Made by a program: the position numbers and the translations under genes. The notes under the pieces are model-generated. The model saw only the letters and a program-made list of their open reading frames with translations. It was not told where the DNA came from and searched no databases. Below, one piece after another: positions 15,623 to 22,622 of a DNA stretch of 28,886 nt (the first letter of the stretch is position 1; every line of letters begins with the position of its first letter). The stretch comes from CAYXTC01 sp964468405 (GTDB lineage: Bacteria > Patescibacteriota > Minisyncoccia > Minisyncoccales > GWA2-38-27), in contig CAYXTC010000002.1 of NCBI GenBank assembly GCA_964468405.1, positions 1 through 28,886 of the forward strand, given 5' to 3'.

Positions 15623-16129
15623 TTAATTAGGTAAAAGAACAAGAGTAATGGCGCCGATCTGGGCCACTTCTTTTTCAGAAGAAGAAACAGAGATCTCTCT
15701 GCCGACCAGTTCACCGGCTCCTCGTCTTTCAGAGATTTTCTCTGAAATGTTCGCCAAGAAGACGGTAACCGCAATCTCTTCGCTCACATAAACAGCCCCT
15801 CGAAACTTAACTTTATCCACGCTGCGGAAAAGAACTGTTCTTCCCTTGAATTCGGGACGAATTACAGACCAGTAAACCCCAAGGGTCTGGGCTGCCATTT
15901 CAATCATGTCCACGCCCCGAAAGACCATATTGCCTCTATCCACTGCATGGCCTTCACAATTCTCAAGCTTTACTTCGAATTCTCCCCTTACGTAATCTCC
16001 GGGATAGACGAAGACTCCGTCTAAAAGAAGCTTGTTTCCTCGATGAGGAAGTACTTCCATTATTTCCGACAAAGTAAGGTTCTTCGCGCAAAGAGTGTCG
16101 CCTATTGCTTGCGTTGCTGGATTTACCAT
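15623..16129 (-). CDS. FabZ-like hotdog-fold dehydratase
   Basis: A 168-residue protein resembling 3-hydroxyacyl-ACP dehydratase FabZ: IMEVLPHRGNKLLLD (23-37) is the family N-terminal block; His61 (CEGHAVDRG) and Glu77 (DMIEMAAQTLGVYW) sit where the catalytic pair lies, but are 16 residues apart rather than the usual 14, and the loop has RG instead of PG. The N-terminal 20 residues are an extension. No other fatty-acid genes are in the window, so the substrate is uncertain. It has AAGGAG 6 nt before the ATG and a boxA-like leader, and is divergent from topA. The fold call is firmer than the function. Confidence 0.7.
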   Translation of the reverse strand: MVNPATQAIGDTLCAKNLTLSEIMEVLPHRGNKLLLDGVFVYPGDYVRGEFEVKLENCEGHAVDRGNMVFRGVDMIEMAAQTLGVYWSVIRPEFKGRTVLFRSVDKVKFRGAVYVSEEIAVTVFLANISEKISERRGAGELVGREISVSSSEKEVAQIGAITLVLLPN

Positions 16130-16146
16130 GATATGCTCCTTGTGTT

Positions 16147-16199
16147 ATTTTAAAGAACTTTTATTGTGTTATAATACATAAAAATTTAATGCCTGTAAA
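16147..16199 (-). promoter_or_regulatory. FabZ-like gene promoter and boxA-like leader, interleaved with the topA promoter
   Basis: Minus strand TTTACA (16194-16199, inside topA codons), 17-bp spacer, TATTAT (16171-16176). AGTTCTTTAAAAT (16147-16159) follows at about +6. The -10 occupies nearly the same bases as the topA -10 on the other strand. Confidence 0.7.
16167..16175 (+). promoter_or_regulatory. topA extended -10 promoter
   Basis: TGT-TATAAT (16167-16175), a perfect -10 with extended TGn and no good -35. The ATG at 16189 lies 14 bp on, so the leader is about 7 nt. Confidence 0.6.
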
Positions 16200-18219
16200 G
16201 AAAATGAAATTAGTAATTGTCGAAAGTCCGACAAAAGAAAAAACTATTCAGGGGTTTTTGGGCAAAGAATTCAAGACCACCTCCTCTTACGGACACGTTC
16301 GCGACTTACCAAAGTCCAAGCTTGGAGTGGATCTAGAAAATAACTTTCAGCCAAATTACATTATTCCCACAAAAAAAAGAAAAGTAATCTCTTCCCTTAA
16401 AAAAGAGGCGGAAAAATCAGATGAAGTAATTTTGGCCACAGACGAGGACAGAGAAGGAGAAGCTATTGCCTGGCATCTTTCTGAGGTTTTAAAACTAGAA
16501 GATCCCCAACGGATCGTCTTTCATGAGATTACCAAACCTGCCATAGAAGAATCACTCAGAAACCCAAGAAAAATAGATCCCCAATTAGTAAATGCCCAAC
16601 AAGCAAGAAGAGTATTGGACAGGGTTGTGGGATATAAACTCTCCCCCTTCTTGTGGAAAAAAGTAGCCAGAGGGCTATCCGCAGGAAGAGTCCAGTCAGT
16701 GGCCTTAAGGCTGATAAATGACAGGGAAAAAGAAATTAAAAATTTCAACCCCCAAGAATACTGGAAAATTACGGCTTTATTCGAAAAAGGAAAAGAATTC
16801 GAAGGAATTCTCATTAAAAAAGGAGAGAAAGCCATTCCTAAAATGGGCATTAAGAGCCAAACTGAGGCGAATAAAATATTAGAGGAGTTAAGGGAGGCTA
16901 AGTATAAGGTAGAAAAGGTTGATAAGAAAGAAACCAAAAAGAACCCCCTACCCCCTTTCACCACCAGCACCCTTCAACAGGATGCTTGGGCCAAACTAAG
17001 GTTTCCTGCCAGACTGACAATGAGCGTGGCCCAGCAGTTATACGAAAGGGGCTTTATAACCTACCATAGAACAGATTCTTTAAATCTCTCTAACTCTTCT
17101 TTGGCAGCCGCAAAAAAAGTTATCGGGAAAAAATACGGAGAAAAATTCTGGGCAGGATATTATAAAAGATATAAGGCCCGAGGCAAAACACAGGAAGCCC
17201 ATGAAGCGATAAGGCCCTCAGACCCCAAAAAAGAACCCGATAAACTAACCGGAAACCAGAAAAAACTCTACACTATAATTTGGCAGAGATTTATTGCCTG
17301 TCAAATGGCTCCTGCTATTTTTGATTCTACTAAAGCAGATATTGAGGCAAGCACCTCTCATACTTTTAGAGCCACCGGACAAATAATGAAATTCGCAGGG
17401 TTCTTAAGGGTTTACCCGATGAACTTTAAAGAATCTGAGATCCCGGAGTTAAAAAGAGAGGAACCAATAAACCTAAAAAGATTAACCCCGTCTCAACATT
17501 TCACCCAGCCTCCTCCTAGATACACAGAAGCCTCTTTGGTCAAAGAGTTAGAAAAGAACGGCATAGGAAGACCCTCCACCTACGCCACTATCATCTCAAC
17601 TATTCAAGCAAGAAATTATGTTCTTAAAAACGAACAAAAAAGGCTCTATCCTACAGAAATAGGAACAGTAGTAAACAAAATTTTAGTAGAACATTTCCCC
17701 AGGATCGTTGATTTAAAATTTACAGCAGGAATGGAGGAAAAACTAGATAAGATAGCGGAAGGAAAGTTTAAATGGACAGAGGTCTGCGAAGAATTATACA
17801 CTCCCTTTGCTCGGAATTTAGAGAAAAAATATGAAGAAGTCTCCAAAAAAGAATTCACAGAAAAACCAACCGGCAGAAAGTGCCCAAGGTGTGGTTCTGA
17901 ATTATTCCTAAGGCTGGGCAGATTTGGAAGATTCTATGCCTGCTCCAACTTCCCGGAGTGCAAATACACAGAGCCCCTAGAAGACAAAACCTTGAATATT
18001 AAATGTCCAAAGTGCCAGAAAGGAGAGATAACAGAAAAAAGAACCAAAAAGGGAAAAATCTTTTACGGATGCAACAGATTTCCCAAATGCGACTTCGCTT
18101 TATGGGACAAGCCCACAGGAGAAAAATGCCCCAAGTGCGGTTCTCTTCTGGTAGAAAAAGGAAAAAAGATAAAATGCTCCAATAAAGATTGCGATTTTGA
18201 AAAAGATGTGTCAAAATAA
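16189..18219 (+). CDS. topA: DNA topoisomerase I (type IA)
   Basis: Relaxes negatively supercoiled DNA. 676 residues: TOPRIM domain (MKLVIVESPTKEKTI, DEDREGEAIAWHL), core with the active-site tyrosine in GFITYHRTDS, and RPSTYATIISTI. The C-terminus has three zinc-ribbon-like units (CPRCGSELF ending CSNFPEC; CPKCQKG ending CNRFPKC; CPKCGSLL ending CSNKDC). The family usually begins at the second methionine (16204), so the true start may be five codons later; neither ATG has a ribosome site. tRNA-Leu follows after 8 bp and is probably co-transcribed. Confidence 0.97.
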   Translation: MPVKKMKLVIVESPTKEKTIQGFLGKEFKTTSSYGHVRDLPKSKLGVDLENNFQPNYIIPTKKRKVISSLKKEAEKSDEVILATDEDREGEAIAWHLSEVLKLEDPQRIVFHEITKPAIEESLRNPRKIDPQLVNAQQARRVLDRVVGYKLSPFLWKKVARGLSAGRVQSVALRLINDREKEIKNFNPQEYWKITALFEKGKEFEGILIKKGEKAIPKMGIKSQTEANKILEELREAKYKVEKVDKKETKKNPLPPFTTSTLQQDAWAKLRFPARLTMSVAQQLYERGFITYHRTDSLNLSNSSLAAAKKVIGKKYGEKFWAGYYKRYKARGKTQEAHEAIRPSDPKKEPDKLTGNQKKLYTIIWQRFIACQMAPAIFDSTKADIEASTSHTFRATGQIMKFAGFLRVYPMNFKESEIPELKREEPINLKRLTPSQHFTQPPPRYTEASLVKELEKNGIGRPSTYATIISTIQARNYVLKNEQKRLYPTEIGTVVNKILVEHFPRIVDLKFTAGMEEKLDKIAEGKFKWTEVCEELYTPFARNLEKKYEEVSKKEFTEKPTGRKCPRCGSELFLRLGRFGRFYACSNFPECKYTEPLEDKTLNIKCPKCQKGEITEKRTKKGKIFYGCNRFPKCDFALWDKPTGEKCPKCGSLLVEKGKKIKCSNKDCDFEKDVSK

Positions 18220-18227
18220 ATAGATTC

Positions 18228-18315
18228 GCCGGAGTGCTGGAATCGGAAGACAGGGCGGATTCAAAATCCGCTGTCCCTAAAGGACGTGTGGGTTCAAGTC
18301 CCACCTCCGGCACCA
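18228..18315 (+). tRNA. tRNA-Leu (anticodon CAA), CCA encoded
   Basis: Acceptor stem GCCGGAG / CTCCGGC, D-arm of the leucine type (CTGGAATCGGAAGACAG), anticodon stem GCGGA / TCCGC with loop TTCAAAA giving CAA, a long variable arm, T-arm GTGGG-TTCAAGT-CCCAC, discriminator A and encoded CCA. All parts are as expected for a class II tRNA reading UUG. Confidence 0.97.
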
Positions 18316-18320
18316 AAAAA

Positions 18321-18342
18321 GCGGGGGTTTCCCCGCTTTTTA
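18321..18342. terminator. Bidirectional terminator between tRNA-Leu and the MazG-like gene
   Basis: 6-bp GC stem GCGGGG / CCCCGC with GTTT loop, flanked by A6 on the left and T5 on the right, six bases after the tRNA. It can serve the tRNA on the plus strand and the MazG-like gene on the minus strand. Confidence 0.85.
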
Positions 18343-18687
18343 TTATTTCTCGTTCCAGTCCACTCTTTTCCCCTTCCTGGAGGCTGCTTTCTCTGTAAAC
18401 CCTTCGGGATATCTTTTCTTTAGCTTTTCTATATTCTCCTCTAGAACTTCTTCCATGTTCCAGCTAAAAAAGTTGCAGATCATGGCAATGTACCAAAGAG
18501 TATCTCCTAAGTTCTCTCTTATGCCTTCTTTTTGGTCATTGCCGTGGGAGTAGGTCTTTTTAATACATCCCGCCAAGTCCCCTGCTTCTCCCGCTACCCC
18601 CAGGCCCCAAGTCATTATTTCTTTTTCCGGCTTCTCGAATTCCTTGGCTGTGTTCTTGGTTAACTTTTGGTATTCTTCTAGATTCAT
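18343..18687 (-). CDS. MazG-like nucleotide pyrophosphohydrolase
   Basis: All-alpha NTP pyrophosphatase fold, 114 residues, likely hydrolysing (d)NTPs or modified nucleotides to monophosphates. The metal-binding motifs are visible: GVAGEAGDLAG (EAGDL, residues about 33-37) and ENLGDTLWYIA (ExxGD). The ATG overlaps the stop of the PAP2 gene by 4 nt (ATGA). Last gene of the leuS operon. Which nucleotide it prefers cannot be told from sequence. Confidence 0.88.
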   Translation of the reverse strand: MNLEEYQKLTKNTAKEFEKPEKEIMTWGLGVAGEAGDLAGCIKKTYSHGNDQKEGIRENLGDTLWYIAMICNFFSWNMEEVLEENIEKLKKRYPEGFTEKAASRKGKRVDWNEK

Positions 18688-19193
18688 ACTTTCTTGATTA
18701 TTATTTTTTTAATTATTACAGCAGCGATTCCTGCTACAACCATTCCCCCCAAAATATCCGAGGGCCAATGAACACCTGCGAACACCCGGGCCAAACCCAT
18801 CAAAAGAGCTCCTGCAAAAAAGAGGGTTCCTGCGTTTTTGTTTTTGTAAAGGAGAAAAAAGGCAATAGCAAAATAGAAAGCGGCATGCCCAGAGGGAAAA
18901 GAAGCATTGCCCGGGTCTTCCAAAAGCGTTTTTACTCCTTCTATCGCCTCGAAAGGCCTCGGCCTCGCCCATAACCAATAAATGATGTTGGTCAGAACAA
19001 GGCGGGCCAAAAGAGCAGATAGCAGGCTCCCCACTACTGCCCTCCAAAATTTGTGAAATCTTAAAAAAAATAACAGAAGAAGGGCTGTTATTAAAAAATA
19101 CCCCAAATAGTCGGACAAAAAAACTCCCAGAAAATCTAATCCTTGCCATCTCCCCACCAACCCATTAATTAATTCGAAAAGATAGTAATCCAT
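18684..19193 (-). CDS. PAP2-family membrane phosphatase (undecaprenyl-diphosphatase-like)
   Basis: Integral membrane phosphatase, 169 residues with about five hydrophobic helices. The three PAP2 motifs are present in order: WARPRPF, SFPSGHAA and RVFAGVHWPSDILGG. The closest functional class is probably BcrC-like undecaprenyl-pyrophosphate phosphatase, which recycles the cell-wall lipid carrier; phosphatidylglycerophosphate or other lipid phosphates are alternatives. Start shares one base with the folD stop (TAATG). Confidence 0.9.
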   Translation of the reverse strand: MDYYLFELINGLVGRWQGLDFLGVFLSDYLGYFLITALLLLFFLRFHKFWRAVVGSLLSALLARLVLTNIIYWLWARPRPFEAIEGVKTLLEDPGNASFPSGHAAFYFAIAFFLLYKNKNAGTLFFAGALLMGLARVFAGVHWPSDILGGMVVAGIAAVIIKKIIIKKV

Positions 19194-19999
19194 TATTTAT
19201 TAAGATTCAAAAGATTTTCTAGAAGACAGGCCACGGTCAAAGGTCCCAGTCCGCCGGGCACAGGCGTAATATAGCTGGCTTTTTTTGAAACCTCTTTAAA
19301 GTCTACATCCCCTGTTAGTTGGCCTTTATCCAAAGAAGTGCCAGCGTCAATAACAACAGCGCCCTCTTTAACGTCTTCTCCTTTAATTATTTTAGGTTTT
19401 CCTATTCCAGAGATTATAAGGTCCGCCTCCCTTAAAATATCCCTAGGCCCCTCTGTGTCCTTTTCAACTATAGAAAAATCCACTCCCTTTTTGCCAAGCC
19501 AGACAGAAAGAGGCTTACCTACTAATCTTCCTTTCCCCAAGAGAACAACTTTTTTCCCTGACAGAGAAATAGAATATTCTTTTAAAAAATGATTTACTGC
19601 TCCAACCACGGGGGGGAGAACCAGAGAATCGCCGAACTCAAACTCTTTAAAGCCTTTTTCAGACAATACGTCTGGATCTTTCTCCTGAGGAATAGAATTT
19701 AATACCTCTTGAGAATCAAACCCAGGAGGCAAGGGCAGCTGCACTACCAGCCCGCAGTTTTCCTCTGATGTTTTCTTAATTCCTTTTATTAGATCCTCCT
19801 GATTTATCTTTTCCTCAAACTCCGCCTTCCTGAATTTCACAGAAGCCGCCTCGCAGGCCTTCTCTTTCTGTTTAATAAAGCTTCGGGAGGCAGGATCTCC
19901 CCCAACCAAAACCACAGCCAAAGAAAGATTTAACTGTGCTTCTTTAATCTCTCCTAATATCTTTTTAGAAAGGGTTCTCCCATCTAATAATCTTGCCAT
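19193..19999 (-). CDS. folD: FolD-type methylenetetrahydrofolate dehydrogenase/cyclohydrolase, divergent
   Basis: Interconverts methylene-, methenyl- and formyl-tetrahydrofolate; 268 residues, slightly short. Family blocks include VVQLPLPPGFDSQ, a Rossmann motif GKGRLVGKPLSVWL and TPVPGGLGPLTVA. The active-site segment reads SRSFIKQKEKAC: the catalytic lysine is kept, but the tyrosine four residues before it is phenylalanine. The usual DVDGF and PCTPxG stretches are DPDVL and LPPVVG. It follows glyA after 3 nt; glyA supplies methylene-THF, so the two form a one-carbon module. The altered site may change the balance of the two activities. Confidence 0.9.
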   Translation of the reverse strand: MARLLDGRTLSKKILGEIKEAQLNLSLAVVLVGGDPASRSFIKQKEKACEAASVKFRKAEFEEKINQEDLIKGIKKTSEENCGLVVQLPLPPGFDSQEVLNSIPQEKDPDVLSEKGFKEFEFGDSLVLPPVVGAVNHFLKEYSISLSGKKVVLLGKGRLVGKPLSVWLGKKGVDFSIVEKDTEGPRDILREADLIISGIGKPKIIKGEDVKEGAVVIDAGTSLDKGQLTGDVDFKEVSKKASYITPVPGGLGPLTVACLLENLLNLNK

Positions 20000-20002
20000 A
20001 TT

Positions 20003-21244
20003 TTAAGGAAGAGGGAATTTCTTACAAAGATCTTTAACTTCTTTTCTTACCTTTGAAATATTTCTTTTATCCGAAATAACTTCTGAAATCCAGAATGCTA
20101 TTCTTTCCATCTCCTTCTCCTTCATGCCTCGAGTGGTTATGGCCGGAGTGCCCAACCTTAATCCAGAGGGCTTAAAAGGAGGGTTAGGATCAAAGGGTAT
20201 TGCGTTTTTATTAGTAGTAATGCCCGCTTTCTCCAGTCTCTGCTGGGCCTCTTTTCCTGAGACATCTTTATTCCGCAAGTCAATAAGTATTAAATGATTG
20301 TCAGTGCCGCCGGTCACTAAATTAAATCCGCAACTTCTTAGTTTTTCTGCTAACTTCTTGCAATTCTTCACAATCTGATTGGCATAAGTTTTAAATTTTG
20401 AAGAAGAGGCTTCCTTCAAACAGACCGCAATGGCGGCAATGGAATTCTCGTGGGGTCCTCCTTGAAGACCGGGGAAAACGGCTTTGTCTATTTTTTTCGC
20501 CAGATCCTTATCCTTATTAATGCCCTTTTTGGTAGTCATTATTATCCCTCCCCTGGGACCCCTAAGGGTTTTATGGGTGGTGGTAGTAACAATATGGACA
20601 TAGGGAGCGGGATCTGGATGAACTTTTCCTACTACCAGGCCGGCAATGTGGGATATATCAGAAGCCAAATAGGCACCAACTGAATCCGCAATCTTCCCTA
20701 GTTTCTTCCAGTTAAATACGCGGGGATAGGCAGTAGCCCCCACCCAAATAAGTTTGGGCTTGTGTTTTTCGGCCAACCTCTCAATCTCTTTATAGTCTAA
20801 AAGGAGCGATTTCTCGTCCACGGTATATTGAACAGAGTTATAGTACTTAGCAGAAAAATTAACTTTCCAGCCATGAGTAAGGTGCCCTCCGTGGGCCAAG
20901 TGCATGCCCATTATCGTATCCTTGGGGTCGCAGACAGCAAAATAAACTGCTTGGTTGGCGGGAGAACCGGAATAGGGCTGGACATTAACATAAGGAACTT
21001 TGAACATTTTCTTCGCCCTTTCTCGGCAGAGATTCTCTATTTTATCGTAATACTCCAGGCCGGCATAGTATCTTTTGCCGGGGTAGCCTTCTGCGTATTT
21101 ATCCGTAAGAACAGAGCCCAGCATTTCTCTAACGGGGGAGGAGGTATGATTTTCAGAAGGAATCATCTCTAGGGTGGTTTCCTGTCTTTCTTTTTCTTTT
21201 TGATAAAGTTTAAAAACCTTAGGATCTGTTTTTTCAATTCTCAT
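20003..21244 (-). CDS. glyA: Serine hydroxymethyltransferase
   Basis: PLP enzyme converting serine and THF to glycine and methylene-THF. 413 residues with ETTLEMIPSENHTSSPVREM at the N-terminus, NVQPYSGSPANQAVY, DISHIAGLV and the PLP-lysine segment TTTHKTLRGPRGG. Full family length. AAGGAGG lies inside the last codons of the preceding fusion gene, whose stop is one base from this ATG (TAA T ATG), so translation is coupled. Next gene is folD. Confidence 0.97.
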   Translation of the reverse strand: MRIEKTDPKVFKLYQKEKERQETTLEMIPSENHTSSPVREMLGSVLTDKYAEGYPGKRYYAGLEYYDKIENLCRERAKKMFKVPYVNVQPYSGSPANQAVYFAVCDPKDTIMGMHLAHGGHLTHGWKVNFSAKYYNSVQYTVDEKSLLLDYKEIERLAEKHKPKLIWVGATAYPRVFNWKKLGKIADSVGAYLASDISHIAGLVVGKVHPDPAPYVHIVTTTTHKTLRGPRGGIIMTTKKGINKDKDLAKKIDKAVFPGLQGGPHENSIAAIAVCLKEASSSKFKTYANQIVKNCKKLAEKLRSCGFNLVTGGTDNHLILIDLRNKDVSGKEAQQRLEKAGITTNKNAIPFDPNPPFKPSGLRLGTPAITTRGMKEKEMERIAFWISEVISDKRNISKVRKEVKDLCKKFPLP

Positions 21245-21245
21245 A

Positions 21246-22622
21246 TTATTTTCCCCTCCTTATAATCTTGGGTTTGTCTTTGCTGAAATCAACCACAGTG
21301 GAGGGATTGCTGTAGGGAAGATTTCCAGCAGAAAGGACCAAACTCGGCCTTAGTTCCTGATCCTCGAAATAGCGAAAAACCTCCTCTATTCTAAGGGCGG
21401 AGGGTTGGCCTGAAATATTAGCAGAAGTCCCCGTCAGAGGCTTGTTGAATTTATCAATAATATCTTTAATTAATTTGTTATCTGGGATTCTAAGGCCCAC
21501 TGTTTTCTTTTTGGCATAAATTGACTTTGCCAAGTCGGCATTTTTCTTCCTCGACAAGGCCACCGTTATCTTGCCGGGCCATATCTCTTCCAAAAACATT
21601 TCCATCTCCTTATCCATCTTCGCGTACTTATTCGCCATCTCCATATCTTTCACAAAAACAGACACTGCTTTCTTCTTATCTCTCTTTTTTATCTTAAAAA
21701 GTTTCTCAACTGCTTCCTTGTTGGTGGCGTCAGCCAAAAGGCCATAAACCGTATCTGTCGGACAGGCTACAACCTGTCCCCTTCTCAAATAATCCACTGC
21801 TTTGTCTGCGGCCGCTGGGGACTTGGCAGAAATAACCTCAAACCTCCTGTTCCTCCAAAAAAGTTTTTTAAATTTCTTAAACGACTTTAGCAGATAAGAA
21901 ACCTGAATGATGTCGGCTGGATTGCCAAAGTCAACCCAAAAGTCCTTTATCCTTTTTATCTTGACCTTTTTCTGTTTGGCCAGCAAATTAACGGCATCGG
22001 TAATTTCATATTCGCCCCGCGGTGATTTCTTAATTTTATTCAATTTATCAAAAATATCCGGAGTAAACTTATAAAGTCCTGTATTCACTAAATTGCTGAC
22101 AAACTTTTTAGGCTTTTCTACAATCTTTTTCAAGAACCCGTCTTCTTCCACCAAAACACCGTATTTTTCCGGATGCTTTCTCCAGGCTCCGGCGATGCGG
22201 CAGTATTTGCCCTTTTTCCCCATTGCTTTTAGATCGTCGACAGAATAAAGATTGTCCCCGCATAAATAAATAAAGGATTTATTCTTTAAAACTTTTTTGG
22301 CACACATTAAAGGACAGGCGGTGCCGTACATTTTATCTTTAGGACCTAACATGTTGTACTGGCTTACTGTCTTTATCAGGTATTGATTTTTCCTTAGACT
22401 TTTAAGAGGTGGCTTATATTTTTTAAGGAACTCCTCTATAAGTTCTTCTTTATACCCTATTACCAAGAATATCTCGCGGTAACCCGCCCTGAAGAGGTTG
22501 TCTAAGAGATAGGCCAAAAAGGGCCTCTTTTTGACCTTTATTAGATGTTTGCTTTTTCTTTTTGTTAGATGCAACATCCGGGTGCCCTCACCCGCTGCCG
22601 CAATTACTGCTTTTTTAATCAT
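21246..22622 (-). CDS. Fusion of a nucleotidyltransferase and a Sua5/YrdC threonylcarbamoyl-AMP synthase
   Basis: 458 residues from MIKKAVIAAAGEGTRM at 22622; an upstream in-frame ATG at 22652 lies within leuS and is rejected. Residues 1 to about 245 are a sugar-phosphate nucleotidyltransferase (GEGTRM, CGDNLYS, KIVEKPK, VNTGLYKF, DFWVDFGNP). After a basic linker, residues about 266-458 are a Sua5/YrdC domain (PTDTVYGL at 288-295, KKAVSVFV, PGKITVAL, LTGTSANISGQPSA, PSTVVDF), which makes threonylcarbamoyl-AMP for t6A in tRNAs reading ANN codons. The two activities belong to unrelated pathways. Overlaps leuS by 8 nt. Both domains look intact. Confidence 0.9.
   Translation of the reverse strand: MIKKAVIAAAGEGTRMLHLTKRKSKHLIKVKKRPFLAYLLDNLFRAGYREIFLVIGYKEELIEEFLKKYKPPLKSLRKNQYLIKTVSQYNMLGPKDKMYGTACPLMCAKKVLKNKSFIYLCGDNLYSVDDLKAMGKKGKYCRIAGAWRKHPEKYGVLVEEDGFLKKIVEKPKKFVSNLVNTGLYKFTPDIFDKLNKIKKSPRGEYEITDAVNLLAKQKKVKIKRIKDFWVDFGNPADIIQVSYLLKSFKKFKKLFWRNRRFEVISAKSPAAADKAVDYLRRGQVVACPTDTVYGLLADATNKEAVEKLFKIKKRDKKKAVSVFVKDMEMANKYAKMDKEMEMFLEEIWPGKITVALSRKKNADLAKSIYAKKKTVGLRIPDNKLIKDIIDKFNKPLTGTSANISGQPSALRIEEVFRYFEDQELRPSLVLSAGNLPYSNPSTVVDFSKDKPKIIRRGK

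Noticed and set aside
18197..18225. Separate promoter for tRNA-Leu (TTGAAA and ATAGAT)
   Set aside because: The -10 match is poor; co-transcription with topA is simpler.
18709..19149. 146-residue minus-strand frame overlapping the PAP2 phosphatase
   Set aside because: Shifted-frame shadow; all three PAP2 motifs are in the other frame.
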